A DNA stretch of 64,000 nt from Clostridiaceae bacterium Marseille-Q3526 (GCA_018223375.1 JAGTTS010000003.1:186001-250000); one strand, 5' to 3'; counted from the stretch's first letter, positions 1-9,097 are shown. Translations and numbers: made by a program. The notes: generated by a model not told the origin, from the letters alone.

Positions 1-1142
1 ACATTGCCAGCAAGGGAAGCGGCGGCTTAAAGGCATTAAGCTGGATGGTATTCCAGAACGGAAGCACGTATGACCAGTTTCCGACACTCTGGGTGCAGAT
101 GGCTACGCTGGCTGTATTCCTGTTCTTCTGCTGGGTAGCGAGCCGCGGCTTAAATCCGCTTAAGAAGCTGGCTACACTGGCTGGAACCAGTATGTTCATC
201 ATGTCCATGCTGTATATCCTGATGATGTTTGCAGCGCCTGTTATCAATCCTAATGGGGGCTACGTTTCCATGGATTTCAGCGTAAAGAACCTGATTCCGC
301 AGTTTAACGTGGGTTACTTTACTTCCTTATCCATCCTGGTATTCGCGGTGGGCGGCTGTGAGAAGATTTCTCCTTATGTAAATAAGGTGAAAAATTCTGC
401 TACAGGATTTCCCAAGGGAATGATCGCTCTGGCCATCATGGTTATGGTCTGCGCTATTTTAGGAACCATCGCTATGGGAATGATGTTCGATCCGGCCATT
501 ATCAACGAGAGCAAGGAAAGCTTTGATTCCTATGTTTCCAACGGATCCTACTGGGCGTTCCAGAAGCTGGGCGAGTATTATCATGTGGGCAATCTGTTCC
601 TGATTATCTACGCTGCCTGCAACGCAGTGGGACAGTTCTCTACCCTTGTGCTTAGTATCGACGCTCCTCTTCGTATGCTGCTTGACAATGAGGATGCAAG
701 AGAGTTCATCCCGTCCAAGCTTCTTAAGAAGAACAAATACGGCGCTTACATTAACGGAATCTGGATGGTAGTCGTATTATCTGGAACGATCATTTTAGTA
801 CAGTCCTTCGTTCCAGGTGCAGCTGCCGTTCTGTCCCAGCTGAACAAGTTAAACTCTGTTACCATGCCTCTGCGTTACCTGTGGGTATTTGCCGCTTACA
901 TTGCACTGCGCAAGTATGTGGGCAAATTTAATCCGGAGTACCGCTTTACAAAGAACCAGGGACTTGCCTTTACGGCCGGCATCTGGTGCTTTGCAGTAAC
1001 AGCAGTCTGCTGCGTAATGGGAATGTATGTAGAGGGCGATATGGCGTCTACTGCGTTAAATATCATTACTCCATTTATTCTGACTGCCCTCGGTCTGATC
1101 CTTCCGATCATCAAGAAGAGAGAGACAGAGCGGGCAAGCTAA
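1..1142 (+). CDS. APC-family amino-acid permease, 5' truncated
   Basis: The reading frame is open from base 3, so the start lies before the window and about 380 C-terminal residues are visible. They form at least eight hydrophobic segments with short polar loops, typical of APC-superfamily amino-acid/polyamine transporters. The overall pattern, including the conserved stretch around GGCEKISPYV, is closest to glutamate/GABA antiporter-like or YjeM-like permeases. The protein ends with a charged KKRETERAS tail. It is followed by a strong bidirectional terminator and then by the nitrogen genes glnA-ANTAR on the other strand. That neighbourhood fits uptake or exchange of an amino acid such as glutamate, but the substrate is inferred only. 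Confidence 0.75.
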   Translation, partial: IASKGSGGLKALSWMVFQNGSTYDQFPTLWVQMATLAVFLFFCWVASRGLNPLKKLATLAGTSMFIMSMLYILMMFAAPVINPNGGYVSMDFSVKNLIPQFNVGYFTSLSILVFAVGGCEKISPYVNKVKNSATGFPKGMIALAIMVMVCAILGTIAMGMMFDPAIINESKESFDSYVSNGSYWAFQKLGEYYHVGNLFLIIYAACNAVGQFSTLVLSIDAPLRMLLDNEDAREFIPSKLLKKNKYGAYINGIWMVVVLSGTIILVQSFVPGAAAVLSQLNKLNSVTMPLRYLWVFAAYIALRKYVGKFNPEYRFTKNQGLAFTAGIWCFAVTAVCCVMGMYVEGDMASTALNIITPFILTALGLILPIIKKRETERAS

Positions 1143-1168
1143 CTGAACAAAAGCCTGAACCATGAGTG

Positions 1169-1219
1169 AAAAGGGCCGCTGCAAAAGAGACACGAGTTTC
1201 TGAGAGCAGCGGCCCTTTT
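1169..1219. terminator. Bidirectional rho-independent terminator
   Basis: A perfect 14-bp inverted repeat (1169-1182 with 1206-1219) starts with AAAA and ends with TTTT, so it can stop transcription from both sides. It lies between the converging permease gene and the minus-strand ANTAR gene. Confidence 0.85.
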
Positions 1220-1295
1220 AATATGACGCTTTGCAGCTATGCGGACTTTCGTACTTACGATATGGTAAAAACGTATCTGGCCGGTTGCGATATAT

Positions 1296-1880
1296 TTAAG
1301 AATAGGTCTTGATGATCTCCTCTGCAATAGTTCGTTTGGTAACACAGCGATCCATTGCCTGTTTTCCTATGTAGCGGTGAGCCTCAGATTCGCTCATGGA
1401 AAGCTGACTGATCAAAATCCACTTTGCCTTATTGACAAGGCGGATTTCATCCATTTTTTCTTCAATGGATAGGGATTTTTTTTCAAATTGTCTTAGCCGT
1501 TCTCTGGAGCTTTCCAGCCAGTTAAGCGCATATGTCATAGTTATTTTGGATAATGGCTTTGACAAGGTAAATACACCATATTCCGTAACCTGCTCATGAA
1601 TACCATTATAGATATCGCTTTTTACGATGAGAAGAACAACAGATTGCTTATTACAACAAGTGTCAATGGCAAAACGAACGCCGATATCATCGCGTAAAGG
1701 GGCGTTAATGATAATGAAATCATAAGTTTTTTCTGTCAGCGTACATCTGGCGGCATTGATACTTGAAACAGTATGAACAGGAAAGTATTTTGTTTCAGGA
1801 AGCAGGTCAGCAAAGGCAGAGGTGAAAGCATCAGTTGCAGATACGATGAGGACACTGTAGGTACATTCTTTAAAACTCAT
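1296..1880 (-). CDS. ANTAR-domain antitermination regulator with degenerate receiver domain
   Basis: This is a 194-residue protein with a response-regulator-like N-terminal domain (about 1-115), a helical linker and a C-terminal ANTAR RNA-binding domain (about 135-190, with the conserved KAKWILISQLSMSESEAHRYI helix pattern). ANTAR proteins bind paired small RNA hairpins and block formation of overlapping terminators. The usual phosphoacceptor aspartate after strand 3 appears to be Asn59 (FIIINAPL), so classical phosphorylation is unlikely. The gene starts 28 bp after glnA on the same strand behind an AAGGAGG site, so the two are cotranscribed. By context it should control nitrogen genes by antitermination, probably glnA and glnN, whose leaders contain terminators. 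Confidence 0.85.
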   Translation of the reverse strand: MSFKECTYSVLIVSATDAFTSAFADLLPETKYFPVHTVSSINAARCTLTEKTYDFIIINAPLRDDIGVRFAIDTCCNKQSVVLLIVKSDIYNGIHEQVTEYGVFTLSKPLSKITMTYALNWLESSRERLRQFEKKSLSIEEKMDEIRLVNKAKWILISQLSMSESEAHRYIGKQAMDRCVTKRTIAEEIIKTYS

Positions 1881-1908
1881 TTTACACCCCTCCTTAAAAA
1901 AACGAATT

Positions 1909-3120
1909 CTATTGATTGCAATAGATATTTAATATGGTATCTGGTATATGTTTTTTGATAAAATCACTATTTGCGGCAACCGTGCAGGCTGATTTAAAAT
2001 CTTTTGGAAGCTGCCTGAAATTTTTAAGAGTATTATCATCTGCTTTATATAAATTAATATCCACAGGAGGCGGCAGTACCAGTTTATTTTGGATTCCTTC
2101 CAAAGCAGCATGGATCATAAGAGCAAAAGCCAGGTAAGTATTTGCAGATGGATCAGGAGAACGGAGTTCAGCACGCCGATATATGCCAATTGCTGCGGGA
2201 ACTCTAATAAGCTGAGAGCGGTTTTCACTGGACCAGGAAATATACTTGGGGGCTTTATGGCTGCCAAAGCGTTTGTAAGAATCAGGGGTCGGATTAAAAA
2301 ATACAGTCATATCTGAAATTTTAAACAAGATACCGGCAATCATGCTGTCCATATTATCTGTACCATCTGAGGATTTAACGGACATATTGATGTGAAAGCC
2401 ATTTCCCGCTTGATTTTCTAATGGTTTAGGACTAAAATCTGCAAATACGCCGTTTAGTCCGGCGATTGTTTTTACCGCGGTCTGAAAGGTCATGGAATTG
2501 TCCGCAGCAGTCAGAGGATCTGAATAGCGGAAGTCAATTTCATTTTGTCCTGGCCCTTCTTCGTGATGTGAGCTTTCAGGCAAAATTCCCATCTGTTCCA
2601 AGGTAAGGCAGACTTCGCGGCGGATATTCTCACCTTTGTCTTCGGGAGAAATATCCATGTAGCTGGCATTATCATAAGGAGTTTTTGTCGGATTTCCATT
2701 TTCATCCAGATGGAACAGATAGAATTCTTGTTCCGCACCAAAGAAGAACTGATAACCGTTTTGCTTTGCTGTTTGAACTGCTTTTTTTAACAGGGAACGG
2801 GTATCACATTCAAAAGGGGTTCCATCCGGATATGAAATGCTGCAGAACATCCTTACAACGCGTCCATGCTCCGGCCTCCAGGGAAGAAGCATCAGAGTAT
2901 CGGTATCTGGATGAAGGAAGAGGTCGGAATGGCTTTCGTCGCCAAAGCCGCTAATGGCAGAAGCGTCAATGGCAATGCCCTGTTCAAAAGCGCGTGGAAG
3001 CTCCTGGGGCACAATGGAAATGTTTTTTTGTTTGCCAAATACATCGCAAAATTCCAGACGAATAAATTTTATATTTTCTTCCTGCATATATTGGAGTACC
3101 TCTGCTTTGGAATACTTCAT
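1909..3120 (-). CDS. glnA: Type I-like glutamine synthetase (short form)
   Basis: The product ligates ammonia to glutamate with ATP. The 403-residue protein has the N-terminal beta-grasp segment (VFGKQKNISI) and the catalytic domain with GAEQEFYLF, the HHEEGPGQNEIDF metal and glutamate site, and NGFHINMSV. It also has NRSQLIRVPAA and a C-terminal RRAELRSPDPSANTYLAF stretch. Usual GSI proteins have about 440 residues, so this one is slightly short, mainly in the C-terminal part. No adenylylation loop is evident. It is the first gene of a minus-strand pair with the ANTAR regulator, and a consensus promoter and a leader terminator lie upstream. A second, unrelated GS (glnN) is divergent from it. 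Confidence 0.9.
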   Translation of the reverse strand: MKYSKAEVLQYMQEENIKFIRLEFCDVFGKQKNISIVPQELPRAFEQGIAIDASAISGFGDESHSDLFLHPDTDTLMLLPWRPEHGRVVRMFCSISYPDGTPFECDTRSLLKKAVQTAKQNGYQFFFGAEQEFYLFHLDENGNPTKTPYDNASYMDISPEDKGENIRREVCLTLEQMGILPESSHHEEGPGQNEIDFRYSDPLTAADNSMTFQTAVKTIAGLNGVFADFSPKPLENQAGNGFHINMSVKSSDGTDNMDSMIAGILFKISDMTVFFNPTPDSYKRFGSHKAPKYISWSSENRSQLIRVPAAIGIYRRAELRSPDPSANTYLAFALMIHAALEGIQNKLVLPPPVDINLYKADDNTLKNFRQLPKDFKSACTVAANSDFIKKHIPDTILNIYCNQ

Positions 3121-3235
3121 GGCATTACCTTCTTTCTTTTTATTTGTTTGCGAGGTTCTGTGATTTATCTATTGTATCACACTAGCCTCAGCGTGCAAGA
3201 GTAACACGCTTTTTATATACAGATGCTGCAAAAAA

Positions 3236-3295
3236 GCAAAGGCGTTCATTGGTTATGGAGGAATTGTATCTGCCATAACCAATGAACGCCTTTGC
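3236..3295 (-). terminator. Leader terminator hairpin upstream of glnA
   Basis: A perfect 23-bp inverted repeat (3236-3258 with 3273-3295, 14-nt loop) is followed on the minus strand by six Ts. It lies between the glnA promoter and its start codon, so it should act as an attenuator. Its 5' arm begins GCAAAGGCGTT, a motif shared with the two glnN leader hairpins. The likely factor that releases it is the ANTAR protein encoded next to glnA; this is inferred. Confidence 0.75.
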
Positions 3296-3307
3296 TCATA
3301 ATTATTA

Positions 3308-3336
3308 TTTATACAGCGGATGGTAAGTTTTGTCAA
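3308..3336 (-). promoter_or_regulatory. Sigma-A promoter of glnA-ANTAR
   Basis: On the minus strand TTGACA (3331-3336 reversed), a 17-bp spacer and TATAAA (3308-3313 reversed) form a near-consensus promoter. Transcription would start just before the leader hairpin. Confidence 0.75.
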
Positions 3337-3396
3337 GAGATTAAAATGTGAGTTTGTCAATTCAACGGCAGAAAATAGAAAAATTAAAAAAAAGGA

Positions 3397-3425
3397 TTGA
3401 CAAATGAATTTTCAGGGTGTAATAT
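3397..3425 (+). promoter_or_regulatory. Sigma-A promoter of the glnN operon
   Basis: TTGACA at 3397-3402, a 17-bp spacer and TATAAT-like TAATAT at 3420-3425. The predicted transcript begins about 180 nt upstream of glnN and includes two hairpins with T runs. Confidence 0.8.
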
Positions 3426-3445
3426 CCCACACATAAAGGCAACGG

Positions 3446-3482
3446 CGTCTTTGAGATAGAGTTCTCAGAGACGCTTTTTTTC
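3446..3482 (+). terminator. First leader terminator of glnN
   Basis: The arms GCGTCTTTGAGA and TCTCAGAGACGC pair over 12 bp with one G-U and a six-base loop, followed by seven Ts. The preceding bases give the GCAACGGCGTC motif. It sits directly after the promoter, so it should be a regulated attenuator and not a gene-end terminator. Confidence 0.75.
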
Positions 3483-3518
3483 TTTATAAGCTTCAGTTGA
3501 TGCAATTTGATTCAAAGG

Positions 3519-3580
3519 GCAAGGGCGTCTTTTACAGTACATGAAAGGTAATGTGAAAGCATCCTTGCTTTTTTGTTTTC
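3519..3580 (+). terminator. Second leader terminator of glnN
   Basis: The outer arms GCAAGG (3519-3524) and CCTTGC (3563-3568) enclose further partial pairing and are followed by TTTTTTGTTTT. The 5' arm again carries a GCAAnGGCGTC motif (GCAAGGGCGTC). Two terminators in series before one start codon suggest tight antitermination control of the operon. Confidence 0.65.
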
Positions 3581-3610
3581 AAAATTCTGTTCCAGGAGAG
3601 GAGAGCCATT

Positions 3611-5707
3611 ATGAAAAAGGTATCAGATTTTTTTGGATGTAAGGTATTTGACGACAGAGTGATGAAATCAAAACTGTCGTCTAAAGTGTACAGGTCTTTG
3701 AGAAAAACCATTGATGAAGGCGCAAAGCTGGATATCAATGTGGCAAATGCCGTTGCTGCTGCTATGAAGGACTGGGCAGTTGAAAATGGCGCTACACACT
3801 ATACTCACTGGTTTCAGCCTCTTACCGGCGTAACAGCGGAAAAGCATGACAGCTTTATTTCTCCCTCACCGGACGGCGGCGTGATTATGGAGTTTTCAGG
3901 GAAGGAATTGATTAAAGGAGAACCAGACGCGTCTTCTTTTCCTTCCGGCGGGCTTCGGGCCACCTTTGAAGCAAGAGGGTATACGGCATGGGATCCAACT
4001 TCATATGTATTTATAAAGGGAAAGGCATTATGCATTCCGACTGCATTCTGCTCTTATGGCGGAGAGGCTCTGGATAAGAAAACTCCCCTTCTGCGATCCA
4101 TGGAAGCTTTAAATAAGCAGGCGATGCGTATCCTTCGTCTGTTCGGAAATGAAGATGTGAAATGCGTCCGTACTTTAGTAGGTCCGGAACAGGAATACTT
4201 TCTGATTACAAAGGAAATGTATGAGCAGAGAAGGGATCTCCGCTTTACAGGGCGTACCTTGTTTGGTGCAAAGCCGCCAAAGGGCCAGGAAATGGATGAT
4301 CACTATTTTGGAGTGATTAAGCCGAGAGTAGCCGATTATATGGAGGAACTGAACGAAGAACTCTGGAAGCTGGGGGTTTTGGCAAAAACAGAGCATAACG
4401 AGGTAGCTCCGGCACAGCATGAACTTGCCCCTATCTATACAACGACTAATGTTGCAACAGATCACAATCAGCTTACCATGGAAATGATGCAGAAAGTGGC
4501 GGCAAAGCATGGATTAGTATGCCTTCTGCATGAGAAACCTTTTGCTGGAGTTAACGGAAGCGGTAAACACAACAACTGGTCTCTGGCAACGGATAAAGGG
4601 GTAAATCTTTTGTCACCAGGCGAAACGCCATATGAAAACGCACAGTTTCTATTGTTCTTATGCGCAGTAATTAAGGCAGTGGATGATTACCAGGATCTGC
4701 TCCGCATTTCTGTGGCAACAGCAGGAAATGACCACAGGCTTGGGGCAAATGAGGCGCCTCCGGCAGTGGTATCCATCTTCCTTGGAGACGAATTAAGTCA
4801 GGTGCTGGAAGCAATTGAAAACGATACACCGTATGCGGGAGCGGAAAAGGTACAGATGAAGCTGGGGGTTAATGTGCTTCCCAAGTTCAACAGGGATACC
4901 ACAGACCGTAACCGTACCTCTCCTTTTGCATTTACTGGAAATAAATTTGAGTTTCGTATGCTGGGCTCTTCCAACAGCATTGCCTGTACCAACATCATGT
5001 TAAACAGCGCAGTGGCAGAAAGCTTGAAAATCTATGCGGACAGGCTGGAAAAAGCGGAGGATTTTGAAGGCGCACTGCATAAGCTGATTCAGAAGACCAT
5101 CAAGGATCACAAACGTATCATTTTCAATGGAAATGGTTATGACGATGCCTGGATAGAGGAGGCAACAGAAAAGAGAGGGCTTCTGAATTATCGTACTACA
5201 CCAGACTGTATGCCGCATCTTCTGGATGAAAAAAATGTGCGGATGCTGACTTCGCATAAGGTATTTTCAGAGTCAGAACTAAAATCCAGGTGTGAAATTA
5301 TGCTGGAGAACTACTGCAAAACAGTGCTGATTGAAGCAAATACCATGATTGATATGGCTAAAACAGAAATTGCCCCGGCGATAAGCGAATATGTAGGGGA
5401 GCTTGCCAATACAGTGATTGCAAAGAAGTCGGTAGAGAGTTCGATTTCCTGCAGCTATGAGACCGGCCTGCTGAAGAAGCTGGCAATTATGGAAGACCAG
5501 ATTATGATTAAATCTATGGAACTGGAAGAAGCAGTGATTCAGGTTCAGGATATTGAGAATATTACAGAGGAGTCTTATATGATCCGGGATATTGTCTTAA
5601 GTAAAATGGGGGAGCTTCGCGTTGCCTGCGACAGCGCAGAAACTATAACAGCAAAGAAATATTGGCCATTTCCGACCTATGAGGATATTATGTTCAGCGT
5701 AAAATAA
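3611..5707 (+). CDS. glnN: Type III glutamine synthetase
   Basis: A 698-residue GSIII, the large glutamine synthetase form common in Bacteroides and clostridia and unrelated in length to GSI. The N-terminal GSIII region carries PDGGVIMEFSGKELIKGEPDASSFPSGG. The catalytic core includes LVGPEQEYFLI, HNEVAPAQHELAP, VNGSGKHNNWSL, LRISVATAGNDHRLGANEAPPA and DRNRTSPFAF, followed by a long helical C-terminal extension. It starts at ATG behind an AGGAGAGGAG site. It is the first gene of a seven-gene operon whose other products mostly spend glutamine nitrogen. The leader holds two terminators likely relieved by the ANTAR protein. Confidence 0.95.
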   Translation: MKKVSDFFGCKVFDDRVMKSKLSSKVYRSLRKTIDEGAKLDINVANAVAAAMKDWAVENGATHYTHWFQPLTGVTAEKHDSFISPSPDGGVIMEFSGKELIKGEPDASSFPSGGLRATFEARGYTAWDPTSYVFIKGKALCIPTAFCSYGGEALDKKTPLLRSMEALNKQAMRILRLFGNEDVKCVRTLVGPEQEYFLITKEMYEQRRDLRFTGRTLFGAKPPKGQEMDDHYFGVIKPRVADYMEELNEELWKLGVLAKTEHNEVAPAQHELAPIYTTTNVATDHNQLTMEMMQKVAAKHGLVCLLHEKPFAGVNGSGKHNNWSLATDKGVNLLSPGETPYENAQFLLFLCAVIKAVDDYQDLLRISVATAGNDHRLGANEAPPAVVSIFLGDELSQVLEAIENDTPYAGAEKVQMKLGVNVLPKFNRDTTDRNRTSPFAFTGNKFEFRMLGSSNSIACTNIMLNSAVAESLKIYADRLEKAEDFEGALHKLIQKTIKDHKRIIFNGNGYDDAWIEEATEKRGLLNYRTTPDCMPHLLDEKNVRMLTSHKVFSESELKSRCEIMLENYCKTVLIEANTMIDMAKTEIAPAISEYVGELANTVIAKKSVESSISCSYETGLLKKLAIMEDQIMIKSMELEEAVIQVQDIENITEESYMIRDIVLSKMGELRVACDSAETITAKKYWPFPTYEDIMFSVK

Positions 5708-5753
5708 ATTCCAGAGGAAACTTAGAAGGAATATTGGAAGGAGGGACTTTCCT

Positions 5754-7334
5754 ATGTGTTCCATTATGGGCTATTGCAGCAGCAGTGCGGTTCTCAGCAA
5801 TTTCATGGAAGGGTTTCAGAAGACAATATCAAGGGGACCAGACGACACCAAAGTGGTTGATACAGGCAATGGGATTCTTGGATTCCATAGATTAGCTATT
5901 ATGGGACTGGCCCCGTCAGGAATGCAGCCTTTCAAGCTGGGAGACAGCTATGTGGTCTGCAATGGAGAAATTTACGGATTTGAGAAAATAAAAAAAGCAC
6001 TGTCAGAAAAATATACGTTTGAAAGCGATTCGGATTGCGAAATCCTCCTGCCGATGTATCAGGAATATGGCACGGATATGTTTGCTATGCTGGATGCTGA
6101 GTTTGCCTGTATCATTTACGATGGGGAAACAGGGGAATTTATTGCAGCAAGGGATCCGATTGGAATCCGTCCATTGTATTATGGATATGATAAAAATCAC
6201 GCCATTGTGTTTGCCAGTGAACCGAAAAATCTGATAGGACTTACAGACAGGATTATGCCGTTTCCGCCAGGACATTATTATAAAGGAGGACAGTTTATCT
6301 GCTATTGTGATATTGCAGAAACAGACACGATCTGCCAGGATGATTTGGAAACCGTCTGCAGAAAGATCCATGACAAGCTGGTGGCAGGCGTGGAGAAACG
6401 CCTGGTTGCAGACGCAAAGGTAGGATTTCTGCTTTCCGGCGGCCTGGATTCTTCTTTAGTGTGCGCCATAGCGGCAAAGAAAAGCGGGAAACCCATCAAA
6501 ACTTTTGCTATTGGAATGAGAGAGGACGCCATTGACTTAAAATATGCAAGACAGGTGGCAGATTATATAGGAAGTAACCATACAGAGGTTTACATGACGC
6601 CAGAAGAAGTGCTGACCTCTCTGGAGACCGTGATTCAGCTGTTGGGAACCTATGACATTACTACGATCCGCGCATCTATAGGTATGTATCTGCTGTGTAA
6701 GGCGATCCACAACCAGACGGATATCCGGGTCCTGTTAACCGGAGAAATTTCTGACGAGCTGTTTGGCTATAAATATACAGATTTCGCACCAGATGGGAAA
6801 GCTTTTCAGCAGGAATCCCGGAAACGGATTAGAGAACTGCATATGTACGATGTACTGCGGGCAGATCGCTGCATTTCTGTAAACTCCCTGGAAGCAAGAG
6901 TTCCCTTTGGAGATTTGGATTTTGTAAAGTATGTGATGGCCGTCAACCCGGAATTAAAGAGGAATACATACGGAAAGGGAAAATATTTGCTTCGCCGTGC
7001 TTTTGAACAGGGCGGTTACCTGCCGGATAATATTCTGTGGAGGGAGAAAGCGGCATTTTCAGACGCAGTAGGCCATTCCATGGTGGACTATCTGAGGGAA
7101 TATGCGGAAAGTAAATATACGGATGAAGAGTTTGAGAGCAAATGCAGGCGCTATACTCATGCCCGTCCATTTACAAAAGAATCTTTACTGTACAGAGAGG
7201 TTTTTGAAACATATTATCCGGGACAGGCGGAAATGATAAAAGATTTTTGGATGCCGAACAAGGCATGGGAAGGCTGTAATGTAAACGATCCTTCTGCAAG
7301 AGTTCTCTCTAATTATGGAGACAGTGGAAAATAA
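5754..7334 (+). CDS. asnB: Asparagine synthetase (glutamine-hydrolysing)
   Basis: A 526-residue class II amidotransferase that transfers glutamine amide nitrogen to aspartate with ATP. Cys2 (MCSIMGY) is the N-terminal nucleophile after Met removal, and the glutaminase domain includes RGPDDT, GFHRLAI and NGEIY. The synthetase domain has the PP-loop LLSGGLDSSL at about 225-235. Later motifs are TGEISDELFGY, SVNSLEARVPFGD and WREKAAFSD. Its start has a GGAGGG ribosome site 46 bp after glnN, so it is in the same operon. Confidence 0.95.
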   Translation: MCSIMGYCSSSAVLSNFMEGFQKTISRGPDDTKVVDTGNGILGFHRLAIMGLAPSGMQPFKLGDSYVVCNGEIYGFEKIKKALSEKYTFESDSDCEILLPMYQEYGTDMFAMLDAEFACIIYDGETGEFIAARDPIGIRPLYYGYDKNHAIVFASEPKNLIGLTDRIMPFPPGHYYKGGQFICYCDIAETDTICQDDLETVCRKIHDKLVAGVEKRLVADAKVGFLLSGGLDSSLVCAIAAKKSGKPIKTFAIGMREDAIDLKYARQVADYIGSNHTEVYMTPEEVLTSLETVIQLLGTYDITTIRASIGMYLLCKAIHNQTDIRVLLTGEISDELFGYKYTDFAPDGKAFQQESRKRIRELHMYDVLRADRCISVNSLEARVPFGDLDFVKYVMAVNPELKRNTYGKGKYLLRRAFEQGGYLPDNILWREKAAFSDAVGHSMVDYLREYAESKYTDEEFESKCRRYTHARPFTKESLLYREVFETYYPGQAEMIKDFWMPNKAWEGCNVNDPSARVLSNYGDSGK

Positions 7335-7376
7335 CAACGAAGATTACATTGCCATGTTCTGAGGAAAGTGAAAAGT

Positions 7377-8990
7377 ATGACAAAATATATATTTGTAACC
7401 GGAGGCGTGGTGTCCGGTCTGGGGAAAGGCATTACCGCCGCTTCTCTTGGGCGGCTTTTAAAGGCCAGAGGCTTAAAGGTAGCAGCTCAGAAATTAGATC
7501 CCTATATTAATGTAGATCCAGGAACCATGAGCCCCTATCAGCACGGGGAAGTTTATGTGACGGAGGACGGGGCAGAAACAGATCTGGATCTGGGACATTA
7601 CGAACGGTTTATCGATGAAAATCTCAATCAGTATTCGAACCTGACCACCGGGAAGGTGTACTGGAACGTTCTGAATAAGGAACGACGAGGCGAGTATCTG
7701 GGTTCTACGGTTCAGGTGATCCCTCACATTACCAATGAAATTAAGGAATTTGTGTACCGTGTGGGCAAAAAGACCGACGCCGATGTGGTGATTACGGAAA
7801 TTGGAGGAACCATCGGAGACATGGAATCTCAGCCCTTCTTAGAAGCGGTGCGGCAGATTTCCCTGGAAGTGGGAAGCGAAAACAGCCTGTTCATTCATGT
7901 GACCTTAGTTCCTTATCTGAGCGGATCGGAGGAGCATAAGTCCAAGCCCACCCAGCATTCAGTCAAGGAGCTTCGGGGAATGGGGATCAATCCAGGTCTG
8001 ATTGTGCTTCGTTCAGACAGACCGCTGGAAGAGACCATTTTCAGGAAAATTTCCCTGTTCTGCAACGTAAAAGAGGATTGTGTCATTGAAAACAGAACAT
8101 TGGGGAATCTTTATGAAGCGCCGCTGATGCTGGAAAAGTCCGGTTTTTCCGATGTAGTCTGCAGAGAGCTGCATCTGGAGGCGCCGGCGCCGGATCTGGC
8201 TGACTGGGAAGAGATGGTAGAACGGATCCGGAACAGGTCGGAGGAAGTCCGTATTGGGCTGGTTGGAAAGTATGTAAAGCTCCATGACGCCTACCTGTCT
8301 GTGGCAGAGGCCATGAGCCATGCAGGATATGAACAGAATACCTTTATCAACATTCGCTGGATTGATTCGGAAACCATTACAAAAGAAAATGTGGAAGATA
8401 TGCTGGCAGATCTGGATGGGGTGATTGTTCCAGGCGGCTTTGGAAACCGTGGAATTGAAGGGATGATTCTGGCTGCAGATTATGCCCGTGAACATCAAAT
8501 TCCATATTTTGGCATCTGTCTGGGCATGCAGATTGGAGTGATTACATTCGCCAGAAATGTAATGGGGATTAAAGACGCTCACTCAGGAGAATTTGATGAA
8601 CAGTGCGCTCATAAAGTCATTGACTTTATGCCTGGACAGAGTGAGGAGATTGAGAAGGGAGGCACCCTGCGGCTGGGCAGCTATCCCTGCAGCATTAAGG
8701 CAGGAACAAAGATGGAAGCCTGTTACGGCGCTTCCCTGATTCATGAGCGTCATCGCCATCGCTACGAGTTTAATAATGAGTATCGGGAAGAGATGGAGCG
8801 CGCGGGACTGGTGATCAGCGGTACGTCTCCGGATGGCAGGCTGGTGGAAGCCATAGAACTGCCGGATCATCCATTTTTTGTAGGGGTACAGTTCCATCCG
8901 GAATTTAAGAGCCGCCCCAACCAGGCTCATCCGCTGTTTAGAGGATTTATTTCAGCGGCACTCAGACATGCGAAAGGAAAAGAGGAATAG
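7377..8990 (+). CDS. pyrG: CTP synthase
   Basis: It makes CTP from UTP, ATP and glutamine. The 537-residue protein has the amidoligase domain starting TKYIFVTGGVVSGLGKG and containing DPYINVDPGTMSPYQHGEV, and a class I amidotransferase domain with nucleophile Cys381 in FGICLGMQ and His in VQFHPEFKSRP. An in-frame GTG nine bases upstream is possible, but the GAGGAAA site is correctly spaced for the ATG at 7377. It is 42 bp after asnB in the operon. Confidence 0.95.
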   Translation: MTKYIFVTGGVVSGLGKGITAASLGRLLKARGLKVAAQKLDPYINVDPGTMSPYQHGEVYVTEDGAETDLDLGHYERFIDENLNQYSNLTTGKVYWNVLNKERRGEYLGSTVQVIPHITNEIKEFVYRVGKKTDADVVITEIGGTIGDMESQPFLEAVRQISLEVGSENSLFIHVTLVPYLSGSEEHKSKPTQHSVKELRGMGINPGLIVLRSDRPLEETIFRKISLFCNVKEDCVIENRTLGNLYEAPLMLEKSGFSDVVCRELHLEAPAPDLADWEEMVERIRNRSEEVRIGLVGKYVKLHDAYLSVAEAMSHAGYEQNTFINIRWIDSETITKENVEDMLADLDGVIVPGGFGNRGIEGMILAADYAREHQIPYFGICLGMQIGVITFARNVMGIKDAHSGEFDEQCAHKVIDFMPGQSEEIEKGGTLRLGSYPCSIKAGTKMEACYGASLIHERHRHRYEFNNEYREEMERAGLVISGTSPDGRLVEAIELPDHPFFVGVQFHPEFKSRPNQAHPLFRGFISAALRHAKGKEE

Positions 8991-8994
8991 AATC

Positions 8995-9024
8995 ATGTGT
9001 GGGATCATTGAACCGGGGCTGTGA
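8995..9024 (+). pseudogene. Possible remnant of a class II glutamine amidotransferase start
   Basis: Directly after pyrG a ribosome-site-like AGAGGAAT is followed by ATG and codons reading MCGIIEPGL then stop. MCGI is the signature N-terminus of class II (Ntn) amidotransferases, in which Cys is the nucleophile. The nine codons are too few for an enzyme, and the following 70 bp hold no frame that continues the family pattern. It may be the scar of a deleted amidotransferase gene, such as a glutamate synthase small domain, or chance. Confidence 0.3.
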
Positions 9025-9097
9025 TATTGACAAGCCGAGAAATCTGGCAAAATCTGTGACCGTAGAGTAAGGATGAAGGGACAGGAGGAACAACAGG

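Noticed and set aside
8013..8582. 189-codon minus-strand frame inside pyrG
   Set aside because: It lies wholly opposite CTP synthase and has no family features.
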